From NCBI GenBank assembly GCA_004554665.1, contig SFKY01000018.1, forward strand, positions 1-36,117: a DNA stretch of 36,117 nucleotides, read 5' to 3'. The position numbers and the translations under genes were made by a program. The stretch is from Bacteroidales bacterium (GTDB taxonomy: Bacteria; Bacteroidota; Bacteroidia; Bacteroidales; Bacteroidaceae). Shown here in pieces: positions 24,686 to 33,060 of this stretch; positions within the stretch are counted from its first letter, which is position 1; each line of letters starts with the position of its first letter. A model generated the notes under the pieces. The model worked only from the letters and a program-made list of their open reading frames with translations. It did no database searches and was not told the DNA's origin.

Positions 24686-24841
24686 ATGAAAAGAACATTT
24701 CAGCCGCACAACCGCCGTCGTGTGAACAAGCATGGCTTCCGCCAGAGAATGGCAACTAAGAATGGCCGCCGCGTATTGGCTTCACGCCGCGCTCATGGCC
24801 GCAAGAAGTTAACAGTATCTGACGAGCACCACGGCAAGTAA
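24686..24841 (+). CDS. rpmH: Ribosomal protein L34 (bL34)
   Basis: A 51-residue, highly basic protein of the large subunit. MKRTFQPHNRRRVNKHGFRQRM and NGRRVLASRRAHGRKKL are the universal L34 sequence, with a short Bacteroidetes-type tail TVSDEHHGK. It has its own promoter and a strong terminator, and is not next to rnpA or dnaA here, as is common in Bacteroidales. It is divergent from efp. Confidence 0.97.
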   Translation: MKRTFQPHNRRRVNKHGFRQRMATKNGRRVLASRRAHGRKKLTVSDEHHGK

Positions 24842-24871
24842 TTCTCTTGGCCGCAAGAATTCAGAGAAAAT

Positions 24872-24910
24872 AAAAAGAAGCAAGGCATCTCCCTTGCTTC
24901 TTTTTGTTTT
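24872..24910 (+). terminator. Terminator after rpmH
   Basis: AAAAAGAAGCAAGG (24872-24885) pairs exactly with CCTTGCTTCTTTTT (24892-24905), followed by GTTTTG. Confidence 0.92.
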
Positions 24911-24941
24911 GTCTGCCGTCACCGTTGCCGCATCGGCCAAT

Positions 24942-25001
24942 CGTAAAGGCCACGTTTAGGGATGCCAAACGCCACCTTTAGCCGCGTAAAGGTGGCATTT
25001 A
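24942..25001. repeat. Intergenic repeat with GCCAC(G/C)TTTAG units and a 10-bp hairpin
   Basis: GCCACGTTTAG (24949-24959) and GCCACCTTTAG (24971-24981) are direct copies of the unit at 61-121. GCCACCTTTA (24971-24980) pairs with TAAAGGTGGC (24987-24996); outside a C/A mismatch, AAA (24967-24969) pairs with TTT (24998-25000). It lies between the rpmH terminator and the next promoter, so it belongs to neither gene in an obvious way. Confidence 0.75.
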
Positions 25002-25078
25002 GCTTTCGGATAGGTCACAACGGGTCGGCGCGAAACAAAAAATAACAGTGCCGGGGAAGATGTTTTGTACCCGGATTG

Positions 25079-25110
25079 TTTGGAAATGGCGGTAACTTTC
25101 ACTACCTTTG
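25079..25110 (+). promoter_or_regulatory. Promoter of the PASTA-rluD-ddl operon
   Basis: TTTG (25079-25082), 20 bases, TACCTTTG (25103-25110): full consensus, 20 bases before the ATG at 25130. Confidence 0.8.
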
Positions 25111-25129
25111 TAGACAAAAATAGATAAGG

Positions 25130-25834
25130 ATGAAATCGTCTGAATTCTTCGGAAAACTGATGAGCCGCTATCTGTGGGGAAACATCGCCGCCATGATCGT
25201 GGTGGTGATACTGCTGTGCGTGGGCGTGAAGATGGGCCTCGACGCTTACACCCACCACGGCGAGAGCATCACCATCCCCGATGTGCGCCACAAGCTGTTT
25301 GCCGATGCCGAGCGCATCATGGAAGATGCGGGACTGACCATCGTGGTCAACGATACAGGCTATGTGAAGACCCTACAGGCCGACTGCATACTGGGCATGT
25401 CGCCCGAAGCAGGCGAGAAGGTGAAGGCAGGACATGTGGTCTACGTCACCATCAACTCGCCGCACACACCCACCATCACGCTCCCCGACGTGATTGACAA
25501 CAGTTCGCTGCGCGAGGCGATGGCCAAGCTCTCGGCTATGGGTTTCAAACTGGCCATGCCCCAGCGCGTGCCCGGCGAGAAAGACTGGGTGTACGGCGTC
25601 ACCGTACATGGACGCAATGTGGTGGCGGGCGACAAGATAGCCATAGACGCGCCCGTGGTGATACAGGCCGGCAACGGACTGCGTGACGAGAGCGACTCGG
25701 TGGACTTCATCGACCCGATCGATGACGAGGGCGTGTCCGCCGGCGAAGAGGTGGACGAGTTTGAGGAAGTGACAGCACCGCCTGTGACCGAGGAGAGCGG
25801 CAAGGAGGCCACGCGCACCACCACATCCCATTAA
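25130..25834 (+). CDS. Membrane-anchored PASTA-domain protein
   Basis: A 234-residue protein with a short cytoplasmic N-terminus, one membrane helix (about 17-38; WGNIAAMIVVVILLCVGV) and an outside part. Two PASTA repeats are visible: about 46-111 (TIPDVRHKLFADAERIMEDAGL to GHVVYVTIN) and about 115-190 (TLPDVIDNSSLREAMAKLSAMGF). The last 45 residues are acidic and probably disordered. PASTA domains bind peptidoglycan fragments in kinases and PBPs; here there is no kinase domain. It is co-transcribed with ddl, a cell-wall precursor enzyme, which suits an envelope role. Confidence 0.9.
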   Translation: MKSSEFFGKLMSRYLWGNIAAMIVVVILLCVGVKMGLDAYTHHGESITIPDVRHKLFADAERIMEDAGLTIVVNDTGYVKTLQADCILGMSPEAGEKVKAGHVVYVTINSPHTPTITLPDVIDNSSLREAMAKLSAMGFKLAMPQRVPGEKDWVYGVTVHGRNVVAGDKIAIDAPVVIQAGNGLRDESDSVDFIDPIDDEGVSAGEEVDEFEEVTAPPVTEESGKEATRTTTSH

Positions 25835-25850
25835 GACAGAAAGACAGACA

Positions 25851-26921
25851 ATGAGAGAAGACTTAGAGATAGACGACATAGACGAGGTGGACGGCGAGCA
25901 ACAGCTGTACGAGCACTTCCGTTTCGAGGTGGACAAAGGGCAGGAGCCTCTCCGCATCGACAAGTACATGTGCGAGAAGATGCAGCACTCGAGCCGCAAC
26001 CGCATCCAGAAGGCCGCCGACGCCGGATTTGTACACGTAAACGACAAACCGGTGAAGAGCAACTACAGGGTGAGACCCGGAGACGTGGTGACGCTGATGC
26101 TCGACAGGCCCCGCCACGACACCACTATTGAGGCCGAAGACATACCGCTGACCGTGGTGTACGAGGATGCCGACCTGATGGTGGTGGACAAGCCCGCCGG
26201 ACTGGTGGTGCACCCGGGGGTAGGCAACTTTCACGGCACGCTCGTCAACGCCATCGCCTGGCACCTGAAAGACGACAAGGGATTTGACCCCAATGACCCC
26301 GAAGTGGGACTGGTACACCGTATCGACAAGGACACGAGCGGACTGCTGGTGGTGGCAAAGACGCCCGAGGCGAAGACGGGACTGGGGCTGCAGTTCTTCA
26401 ACAAGACCACCCACCGCACCTACCGCGCCTTGGTGTGGGGAAACATCGTGGAAGACGAGGGCAGGATAGAGGGCAACATCGGCCGCGACCCCAAGGATCG
26501 GCTCAGGATGGCTGTCTTCGACCCCGCATCCGACATCGGCAAGCCGGCCGTGACCCACTACCGCGTGGTGGAGCGTTTCGGCTACGTCACGCTCGTGGAG
26601 TGCATCCTCGAGACTGGGCGCACCCACCAGATCAGGGCCCACATGCGCCACATCGGCCACCCCCTGTTCGCCGACGAGCGCTACGGCGGCATGGAGATTC
26701 TGCGCGGCAACCGGAGCTCTACGTACAAGGCATTCATCCAAAACTGCTTCAGCCTGTGCCCCCGGCAAGCCCTGCACGCCCAGACCCTGGGCTTCTGCCA
26801 CCCGTCCACGGGACAGCAGATGGACTTCACCTCAGCGATGCCGCAAGACATGGCCGCCCTCATCGACAAATGGCGGGTCTACATCAACGGCACTACCAAC
26901 GATACTTTTGCAGATAACTAA
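25851..26921 (+). CDS. rluD: RluA/RluD-family 23S rRNA pseudouridine synthase
   Basis: A 356-residue RNA modification enzyme. An acidic N-terminal tail (about 1-25) precedes an S4 RNA-binding domain (about 33-95; LRIDKYMCEKMQHSSRNRIQ). The catalytic domain shows VVDKPAGLVVHPG, the active-site Asp159 in HRIDKDTSG and LETGRTHQIRAHM. By similarity it should modify 23S rRNA helix 69 like RluD, but paralogues with other targets exist, so the gene symbol is provisional. It starts 16 bases after the PASTA gene and is followed by ddl after 15 bases. Confidence 0.9.
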   Translation: MREDLEIDDIDEVDGEQQLYEHFRFEVDKGQEPLRIDKYMCEKMQHSSRNRIQKAADAGFVHVNDKPVKSNYRVRPGDVVTLMLDRPRHDTTIEAEDIPLTVVYEDADLMVVDKPAGLVVHPGVGNFHGTLVNAIAWHLKDDKGFDPNDPEVGLVHRIDKDTSGLLVVAKTPEAKTGLGLQFFNKTTHRTYRALVWGNIVEDEGRIEGNIGRDPKDRLRMAVFDPASDIGKPAVTHYRVVERFGYVTLVECILETGRTHQIRAHMRHIGHPLFADERYGGMEILRGNRSSTYKAFIQNCFSLCPRQALHAQTLGFCHPSTGQQMDFTSAMPQDMAALIDKWRVYINGTTNDTFADN

Positions 26922-26936
26922 TAATATAAAGGAAAG

Positions 26937-27935
26937 ATGAAAGAACTTAAGAGGAATATCGCCATCGTATGCGGCGGCGATTCGTCAGAACACGATGTGT
27001 CTATGCGATCGGCGCAGGGACTGTACTCATTTTTCGACAAAGAGCGTTACAACGTCTATATCGTAGACGTGAAAGACCAAGACTGGCACGTGACACTGGA
27101 AAACGACGAAACCATCAAGATAGACAAAAACGACTTCTCGTTTGTGCGCGACGGCAAGGCGGTGGTCTTCGACTATGCCTATATCACCATCCACGGCACT
27201 CCGGGCGAGAACGGTATCATGCAGGGCTACTTCGACCTACTCCACGTGCCCTACTCCACCAGCGGCGTGCTGGTAGAGGCCATGACCTTCGACAAGTATG
27301 TGCTCAACAACTACCTGAAGGGCTTCGGCGTGAACGTGGCAGACAGCATCCTGCTGCGCAGGGACGACACGGTAGACGAGGAAGCCATCGCGGCGCGTAT
27401 AGGCATGCCCTGCTTCGTCAAGCCTGCCGCCGACGGCTCCAGCTTCGGGGTCTCCAAGGTGAAGAATGCCGACCAGCTGGCTCCCGCGCTGAGGGTTGCG
27501 TTTATGGAGAGCAACGAGGTGATGGTGGAGCAGTTTATGGACGGCACAGAGATCTCGATCGGCGTGTACAAGACGCGCGACAAGTCGGTGGTCTTCCCCG
27601 CCACGGAGGTGGTGACCAACAACGAGTTTTTCGACTATGATGCCAAATACAACGGGCAGGTGCAGGAGATTACGCCGGCACGCATCGCCCCGGAGACAGC
27701 CAAGGCTGTGGCCGAGGAGACGAGCAGAATCTACGACATACTGCACTGCAATGGCATCATCAGGATAGACTATATCATCACCAAGGACGCTGACGGCAAC
27801 GACAAGATCAACATGCTGGAGGTGAACACCACTCCGGGCATGACTCCCACCAGCTTCATACCGCAGCAGGTGCGCGCCGCCGGACTGGACATCGCCCAGG
27901 TGCTGACCGACATCGTGGAAAACCAGTTTAATTGA
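26937..27935 (+). CDS. ddl: D-alanine--D-alanine ligase
   Basis: Makes the D-Ala-D-Ala dipeptide of peptidoglycan with ATP. The 332-residue ATP-grasp protein shows IAIVCGGDSSEHDVSM, ITIHGTPGENGIMQGYFD, PCFVKPAADGSSFGVSKV, MVEQFMDGTEISIGV and the C-terminal metal-binding block MLEVNTTPGMTPTSFIPQQ. The length is normal. It lies in the middle of the operon, between rRNA modification and phospholipid acyltransfer genes, an arrangement that I believe is common in Bacteroidales. Confidence 0.96.
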   Translation: MKELKRNIAIVCGGDSSEHDVSMRSAQGLYSFFDKERYNVYIVDVKDQDWHVTLENDETIKIDKNDFSFVRDGKAVVFDYAYITIHGTPGENGIMQGYFDLLHVPYSTSGVLVEAMTFDKYVLNNYLKGFGVNVADSILLRRDDTVDEEAIAARIGMPCFVKPAADGSSFGVSKVKNADQLAPALRVAFMESNEVMVEQFMDGTEISIGVYKTRDKSVVFPATEVVTNNEFFDYDAKYNGQVQEITPARIAPETAKAVAEETSRIYDILHCNGIIRIDYIITKDADGNDKINMLEVNTTPGMTPTSFIPQQVRAAGLDIAQVLTDIVENQFN

Positions 27936-27942
27936 CAAGACT

Positions 27943-29091
27943 ATGAATATACCGGCCAAGTTTGACGCCATTCGGCCTTACGAGCCCGAAGAGCTTCCCC
28001 AAGTTTACGACAAGCTGTTGCAGCACGAGCAGTTCCAACAGGTGCTGGCCTACCTCTATCCGCAGGTGCCCCTCGAGGCCATAGCGGCCAAGATGCGCAC
28101 CTGTACCACCAATCTGGAGTTCCAGAAGGCCTTCTGCTACGGTTTCCTCAACCAGCTGCTGCAAAAAATGAGCAAGGGCTGCGACATCGATATCCGTGCC
28201 ATCGACCCCGGGTGCCGCTACACCTTTATCAGCAACCACCGCGACATCGTGCTCGACTCTGCCCTGCTGGACAAACTGCTCATAGACGCGGGATTCGACA
28301 CCACCTGCGAGATAGCCATCGGTGACAATCTGCTCAAACTGCCTTGGGTGAAGGACTTGGTAAGGGTAAACAAGTCGTTTGTCGTGGAGCGCGGCCTGCC
28401 GATGAGAGAGATGCTCATGGCGAGCAAGCGACTGTCCGAGTACATGCACTTCGTCATCGACGAGAAGCACGACAATATCTGGATAGCACAGCGCGAGGGT
28501 CGCGCCAAGGACAGCAACGACCGCACCCAAGAGGCTATCCTGAAGATGATGGTGATGGGGGGCGAAGGCTCCGTCGTCGAGCGCCTGCGCCAACTGCACA
28601 TCGTGCCGCTGGCCATCAGCTACGAGTTTGACCCGTGCGACTATCTCAAGGCACAGGAGTTTCAGTTACGCCGCGACAATGCCGGCTGGAAGAAAGGGCC
28701 GATGGACGATATCATCAGCATGCAGACCGGTATCATGGGCTACAAGGGGCGCATACACTACCACTGTGCTCCCTGCATAGACGAATACTTGGCACAGATA
28801 GACCCCGCCACGCCCAAGACCGAGCTGTTTGGCATGATAGCCGCCCACATAGACCACGAGATACACAGCAACTACCGCCTGTATCCCAACAACTACGTGG
28901 CACTCGACCTGCTGCACGGCACGGCCGACCACACATCGCAGTACACGGCCGAGGACAAGGCTGTCTTCACCCAATACATCGAGGGCCAGATGGCCAAGAT
29001 ATCACTCCCCAACCGGGACGATGCGTACCTCAAGGAGCGCATGCTGACGATGTACGCCAACCCGGCCATCAACTATCTGGCTGCCCAATGA
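27943..29091 (+). CDS. Glycerolipid acyltransferase-like protein
   Basis: A 382-residue PlsC/PlsB-like acyltransferase, longer than PlsC (about 250). The conserved site is ISNHRDIVLDS (about 96-106). This has His99 and Asp105 separated by five residues, whereas the classic motif is HX4D; HRD (99-101) may serve instead. IAQREGRAKDSNDRT (about 164-178) takes the place of the FPEGTRS block. It would acylate lysophosphatidate or a similar acceptor at the inner membrane, but has no obvious membrane helix. It overlaps the next gene by four bases. Confidence 0.82.
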   Translation: MNIPAKFDAIRPYEPEELPQVYDKLLQHEQFQQVLAYLYPQVPLEAIAAKMRTCTTNLEFQKAFCYGFLNQLLQKMSKGCDIDIRAIDPGCRYTFISNHRDIVLDSALLDKLLIDAGFDTTCEIAIGDNLLKLPWVKDLVRVNKSFVVERGLPMREMLMASKRLSEYMHFVIDEKHDNIWIAQREGRAKDSNDRTQEAILKMMVMGGEGSVVERLRQLHIVPLAISYEFDPCDYLKAQEFQLRRDNAGWKKGPMDDIISMQTGIMGYKGRIHYHCAPCIDEYLAQIDPATPKTELFGMIAAHIDHEIHSNYRLYPNNYVALDLLHGTADHTSQYTAEDKAVFTQYIEGQMAKISLPNRDDAYLKERMLTMYANPAINYLAAQ

Positions 29092-29747
29092 GACGGTTGG
29101 GTGGCATATTGTGGGGCTGTGCACTGCTCTGTGCGGCATGCACCTCGGAGACGTACGACACGGGCGACGGCTCTTACTCGTACATCCGGGCCGACTTTGT
29201 GATGGCGCACACGGCCGGGGCTGCCGAGATAGACCGCGTGGTGACCGATGAGGAAGCCACGCTGGCACTGGCGCCCCACGCCACGGCGCAGTGGGCCTCG
29301 CAAGCCGACACCCTGTACCGCGCCCTGCTCTATTACGACTACCACGAGGGTGCGCAGCAGGTGCGTCCGCGCTCGCTGTCGCAGGTGTTGGTGCTCCGCC
29401 CTATGCAGACCACCCGCCGCGACACATTGAAGCGTGACCCGATGGTTTTTGAGAGTGCCTGGATGAGCAAGAACGGCAAGTTCCTGAACGTAGGATTTGC
29501 GGTCAAGACCGGGCAGGATGGCGACGGACAGCTGCACAAGCAGCGATTGGGATTGCTGTGCGACACCATCAGAGAGGACGGTGCCGTGTCGGCCCTTCAC
29601 TTCCGTATCACCCACGACCAATGTGGGGTCCCCGAGTACTACTCTTCGCGCGGTTTCTTGAGCATTCCCATAAACGATACAGCCCGCAAGGCAGCCATCA
29701 GACTCCAACTTACCACTTACGACGGTGAGGTGACCAAGGATTTCTGA
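29088..29747 (+). CDS. NigD-like lipoprotein
   Basis: A 219-residue exported protein starting in the ATGA overlap with the acyltransferase gene. The N-terminus MRRLGGILWGCALLCAAC looks like a lipoprotein signal with Cys18 as lipid site, though the -3 residue is Cys rather than Leu. An N-terminal OB-like region (YSYIRADFVMA) and a C-terminal beta-sandwich (MSKNGKFLNVGFAVKTG) resemble NigD-like proteins of Bacteroidales, whose job is not known. The match is from layout and a few motifs, so moderate. Last gene of the operon; a hairpin at 29778-29805 follows without a clean T run. Confidence 0.65.
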   Translation: MRRLGGILWGCALLCAACTSETYDTGDGSYSYIRADFVMAHTAGAAEIDRVVTDEEATLALAPHATAQWASQADTLYRALLYYDYHEGAQQVRPRSLSQVLVLRPMQTTRRDTLKRDPMVFESAWMSKNGKFLNVGFAVKTGQDGDGQLHKQRLGLLCDTIREDGAVSALHFRITHDQCGVPEYYSSRGFLSIPINDTARKAAIRLQLTTYDGEVTKDF

Positions 29748-29777
29748 ACCCGGGTATCTCTGAGAAACGAAAGGGCA

Positions 29778-29805
29778 AAGGGAATGAGACTTTGTCTCTA
29801 CCCTT
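29778..29805 (+). other. Hairpin behind the NigD-like gene
   Basis: AAGGG (29778-29782) with CCCTT (29801-29805) and GAGAC (29786-29790) with GTCTC (29794-29798) form a two-part stem with a TTT loop. T-rich sequence begins 13 bases later (TTCTTTTT), so it is only a weak terminator candidate. Confidence 0.4.
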
Positions 29806-29886
29806 CGTCCGGAAACTGTTCTTTTTCACCGAAAAACCGCCTAAACAGAAGAATTTTGTCATGACCGACAAAAAAATGGTGATTTG

Positions 29887-29897
29887 TTTTTTTTTTT
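29887..29897. repeat. 11-base T tract upstream of an unrecognised gene
   Basis: Eleven uninterrupted Ts. An ATG at 29876 precedes it in another frame; loss of one T would place that ATG in frame with the gene at 29961-30503. Slippage-prone; functional relevance unproven. Confidence 0.6.
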
Positions 29898-29960
29898 GAC
29901 AGATTCTTCTTTCCTTTGCGCAGGAACCCATCAAACTTCTATGAGGACAACCATTTCTAT

Positions 29961-30503
29961 ATGGTAGGACACAAGAGCCGGCATTCTGGAGCAGCATTTT
30001 CCTATTGGATGACGGCCACCTCTGCCGACAAAGCGTGCCAACTGCTGTATCCGAACTTGAACATCCTGCTGCATGTACATACCCTCGACTTGGTAAACCA
30101 ATGCTCTGCTTATGCATCAGAGACCCTTTCCTTAGAGTTGGAAAACTGTGCGCCGCCCACGATGGAGATGCCATACATGGAATGGGAAAAGAAATACGTA
30201 ACACATTACGAAGAGGGGAAGTACTGTGAAGCAACCCGTGCAGACAGGGTGTCGATTGTGGATTTTTCCTGCACCCGCGACACGGCGATGTACACCCACT
30301 GTATAGGCATCTATATCTCTAAACGCTACCACGTGCCCGTATTCCTGAAGTGTCTGCTGACAGAAGATGCGTATCGGCAAAAAGATGCTTACATCGATAC
30401 CCTCCTCGCACAGGTGAGGTACGGCAACAAGCATTGGGAGCTGGACAAAAGTGCGCTGAAAGCGGAAGCGCAAAAAGTCAAGGATAAGCTCAGCGCCCTT
30501 TAA
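29961..30503 (+). CDS. Unrecognised cytoplasmic protein
   Basis: A 180-residue protein from the first in-frame ATG; the frame is open back to 29883 and a TTG at 29916 would add 15 residues. I do not recognise a family. It has no signal peptide or membrane helix. It contains several cysteines (ACQLL, NQCSAY, FSCTRD, THCIG), a probable beta-strand core (RVSIVDFSCT, CIGIYISKRYHVPVFLKCLL) and a lysine-rich C-terminal helix (SALKAEAQKVKDKL). The strand-rich centre ends in a conserved-looking VPVFLKCLLTE. It stands alone, with a strong terminator behind it. Confidence 0.65.
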   Translation: MVGHKSRHSGAAFSYWMTATSADKACQLLYPNLNILLHVHTLDLVNQCSAYASETLSLELENCAPPTMEMPYMEWEKKYVTHYEEGKYCEATRADRVSIVDFSCTRDTAMYTHCIGIYISKRYHVPVFLKCLLTEDAYRQKDAYIDTLLAQVRYGNKHWELDKSALKAEAQKVKDKLSAL

Positions 30504-30514
30504 ACTTCACCAAA

Positions 30515-30571
30515 ACACAGGCGGATTCTCACGTCCCCCATCATCGGGGTATCGTCAGAATCCGCCTGTGT
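30515..30571. terminator. Long bidirectional terminator between convergent genes
   Basis: ACACAGGCGGATTCT (30515-30529) pairs exactly with AGAATCCGCCTGTGT (30557-30571). Inside, ACG (30531-30533) pairs with CGT (30553-30555) and CCCC with GGGG (30546-30549), so the whole 57 bases fold into one rod. It separates the unrecognised gene (+) from tdh (-). T runs are poor on both sides. Confidence 0.75.
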
Positions 30572-30611
30572 GTATGTTTGGAAATCGGATCGATTCCCTT
30601 ATTTCTTCCCG

Positions 30612-31574
30612 TTATTCACCTTTCCCCAACTTAATGGCCAGTTTCTCCAGCATGTCGCGGGTCATGGCATCAAGGTCGTAGGCCGGTTTCCAATCCCATT
30701 CGTTGCGGGCGCACGAGTCGTCCATCATATTGGGCCAGCTGTCGGCAATGCCCTGCTTGAGCGGATCGATGTCATACACCATCTCAAAGTCGGGCTTGTA
30801 CTTGCGGATGGCCTCGAAGACGGTCTCAGGGCCAAAACTGAGCGAGGCGATGTTGAAACCATTGTGGTGAACCAGTCTGGTTGGGTCGGCCTCCATCAGC
30901 TGTATCGAAGCCTTGAGCGCATCGGGCATGTAGATCATGTCCATCAGCGTGCCCTCCTTGATGGGGCAGACAAAGCGCTCGCCACGCACGGCCGAATAGT
31001 AGATATCCACGGCATAGTCTGTGGTGCCACCACCGGGAGGAGTGACGTAAGAGATAACGCCAGGGAATCGCACCGACCGCGTATCGACTCCATACTTGAG
31101 GTGGTAATAGTCGCTCAGCAACTCGGTGGTCACCTTGGAGATGCCATACATGGTGCGCGGGCGCTGGATGGTGTCCTGCGGGGTCATGTCGTGCGGCGTG
31201 GACTCGCCGAAAGAACCGATAGAACTGGGCGTGAACACGGCACATCCGTTTTCGCGCGCCACCTCGAGGATATTCCACAGGCCTTCGATACCTATCTTCC
31301 ATGCCAGACGGGGTTTCGATTCGGCCACTACAGAGAGCAGCGCGGCCAGATTATAGATGGTGTCAATATGATAGTTCTTGACGATGTCGGCGATACCAGC
31401 ACCGTCGGTCACATCGGCTATGGCAGCGGGACCTCCATCGAGCAATTCACCCTTGGGCTCGGCACCTTTGATGTAGCCAGCCACCACATGACTTCCTCCG
31501 TAAATACGTCTCAACTCTCTGGTAAGTTCAGAGCCTATCTGGCCGGTAGACCCAATGACTAATATATTCTTCAT
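30612..31574 (-). CDS. tdh: L-threonine 3-dehydrogenase, SDR type
   Basis: Oxidises L-threonine to 2-amino-3-ketobutyrate with NAD. The 320-residue short-chain dehydrogenase has the nucleotide motif GSTGQIG (8-14), SSIG (117-120) and the catalytic YGISK (Tyr143, Lys147). It resembles the epimerase-like threonine dehydrogenases rather than zinc alcohol-dehydrogenase types. The assignment from general UDP-sugar epimerase-like folds is decided by the divergent kbl gene, which uses its product. No sugar-nucleotide genes are nearby. Confidence 0.88.
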   Translation of the reverse strand: MKNILVIGSTGQIGSELTRELRRIYGGSHVVAGYIKGAEPKGELLDGGPAAIADVTDGAGIADIVKNYHIDTIYNLAALLSVVAESKPRLAWKIGIEGLWNILEVARENGCAVFTPSSIGSFGESTPHDMTPQDTIQRPRTMYGISKVTTELLSDYYHLKYGVDTRSVRFPGVISYVTPPGGGTTDYAVDIYYSAVRGERFVCPIKEGTLMDMIYMPDALKASIQLMEADPTRLVHHNGFNIASLSFGPETVFEAIRKYKPDFEMVYDIDPLKQGIADSWPNMMDDSCARNEWDWKPAYDLDAMTRDMLEKLAIKLGKGE

Positions 31575-31758
31575 GCGTTATGTTTTATTGCGTTGATTGA
31601 TGCGTGCAAATTAACTACTTTTTTTTCAGAATGTCACTTAAATAAAGGATAATTTCCTGCCTCTGGCCTCATTTTTATAAAAAATAACAGAAAACCATCG
31701 GATTTGTGAAAAATATTGTCTTATTTTGTGGCATTGGAAATCTAAAACTACGATAATT

Positions 31759-32946
31759 ATGTACGGAAAAATGAAACAGCATCTCTGCACGGCTTTGGAC
31801 AACCTGAAGCAAGCAGGCCTCTACAAGGAGGAGCGCATCATCGAAAGCCCGCAAGGGGCAGCCATCCAAGTGAAGGGGAAAGAGGTATTGAACTTTTGTG
31901 CCAACAACTATCTCGGGCTTTCTAACCATCCGCGCCTGATCGAGGGTGCCAAGCAGACGATGGACCGCCGCGGCTTCGGCATGTCTTCCGTCCGCTTCAT
32001 CTGTGGAACCCAAGACATCCACAAAGAGCTCGAGGCCGCCATCTCCGAATATTTCCACACCGAAGACACCATCCTGTACGCCGCCTGCTTCGATGCCAAC
32101 GGCGGACTCTTTGGCTCGTTCCTCACCGAGGAGGATGCCATTATCTCCGATGCCCTCAACCATGCCTCCATCATCGACGGCGTGCGACTCTGCAAGGCTA
32201 AGCGTTACCGCTACGCCAACGCCAATATGGAAGAACTGGAGCGCTGTCTGCAAGAGGCACAAGCCCAACGCTTCCGTCTCATCTGCACGGATGGCGTGTT
32301 CTCGATGGACGGCAACGTGGCACCGATGGACAAGATCTGCGACCTGGCCGAGAAGTACGACGCACTGGTGATGGTCGACGAGTCTCACTCTGCCGGCGTG
32401 GTCGGCAAGACGGGCCACGGTGTGAGCGAACTGTGCGACACCTACGGCCGTGTAGACATCTATACCGGCACACTGGGCAAATCGTTTGGCGGTGCACTCG
32501 GCGGTTTCACCACCGGCCGCAAGGAGATCATCGACATGCTGCGCCAGAGCAGCCGCCCCTATCTCTTCTCCAACTCACTGGCTCCTGCCATCATCGGCGC
32601 AAGCCTCGAGGTCTTCAAGATGATGAAGGAAGACACCTCTATCCACGACCGGTTGGTGGAGAATGTCAACTATTTCCGCGACAAGATGATGGCTGCCGGA
32701 TTCGACATCAAACCTACCCAGAGTGCCATCTGCGCCGTGATGCTCTACGATGCACCGCTCTCACAGCGCTATGCCAACCTGCTACTGGACGAAGGCATCT
32801 ACGTCACAGGCTTCTACTACCCTGTAGTGCCCAAGGGCGAGGCCCGTATCCGCGTACAGCTGTCTGCCGCCCACACCAGAGAGCAGCTCGACCGCTGCAT
32901 CGCTGCCTTTATCAAGATCGGGCGCGAACTGGGTGTCGTGAAATAA
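31759..32946 (+). CDS. kbl: 2-amino-3-ketobutyrate CoA ligase (glycine C-acetyltransferase)
   Basis: Cleaves 2-amino-3-ketobutyrate with CoA to glycine and acetyl-CoA, following threonine dehydrogenase. The ATG at 31759 gives 395 residues with the usual start MYGKMKQHL; an upstream ATG (31726) adds an atypical tail. This PLP alpha-oxoamine synthase shows NFCANNYLGLSNHP, MSSVRFICGTQDIHKELE, VMVDESHSAGVVG and the Schiff-base Lys241 in TGTLGKSFGG. It is divergent from tdh; the 184-base gap holds AT-rich promoter-like sequence but no exact -7/-33 pair. Confidence 0.95.
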   Translation: MYGKMKQHLCTALDNLKQAGLYKEERIIESPQGAAIQVKGKEVLNFCANNYLGLSNHPRLIEGAKQTMDRRGFGMSSVRFICGTQDIHKELEAAISEYFHTEDTILYAACFDANGGLFGSFLTEEDAIISDALNHASIIDGVRLCKAKRYRYANANMEELERCLQEAQAQRFRLICTDGVFSMDGNVAPMDKICDLAEKYDALVMVDESHSAGVVGKTGHGVSELCDTYGRVDIYTGTLGKSFGGALGGFTTGRKEIIDMLRQSSRPYLFSNSLAPAIIGASLEVFKMMKEDTSIHDRLVENVNYFRDKMMAAGFDIKPTQSAICAVMLYDAPLSQRYANLLLDEGIYVTGFYYPVVPKGEARIRVQLSAAHTREQLDRCIAAFIKIGRELGVVK

Positions 32947-32970
32947 TATCGCCCATCTGGCATATACAAC

Positions 32971-33005
32971 AAAGAGGAGGCTTGTCTGAAGTCTCCTCTT
33001 TTGTA
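32971..33005 (+). terminator. Terminator after kbl
   Basis: AAAGAGGAG (32971-32979) pairs with CTCCTCTTT (32993-33001), followed by TTGTA. Confidence 0.82.
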
Positions 33006-33060
33006 TTTTCTAACTCTACCCTTACACCTGATGGCGCTTGCCCACAAACGGGGGATGGCG

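Noticed and set aside
28635..29087. N-terminal extension of the NigD-like gene
   Set aside because: It overlaps the acyltransferase gene in another frame; the lipoprotein signal begins at 29088 with an ATGA overlap.
30612..31574. UDP-sugar epimerase or GDP-mannose dehydratase
   Set aside because: The fold is shared, but the divergent kbl gene and the absence of sugar genes favour threonine dehydrogenase.
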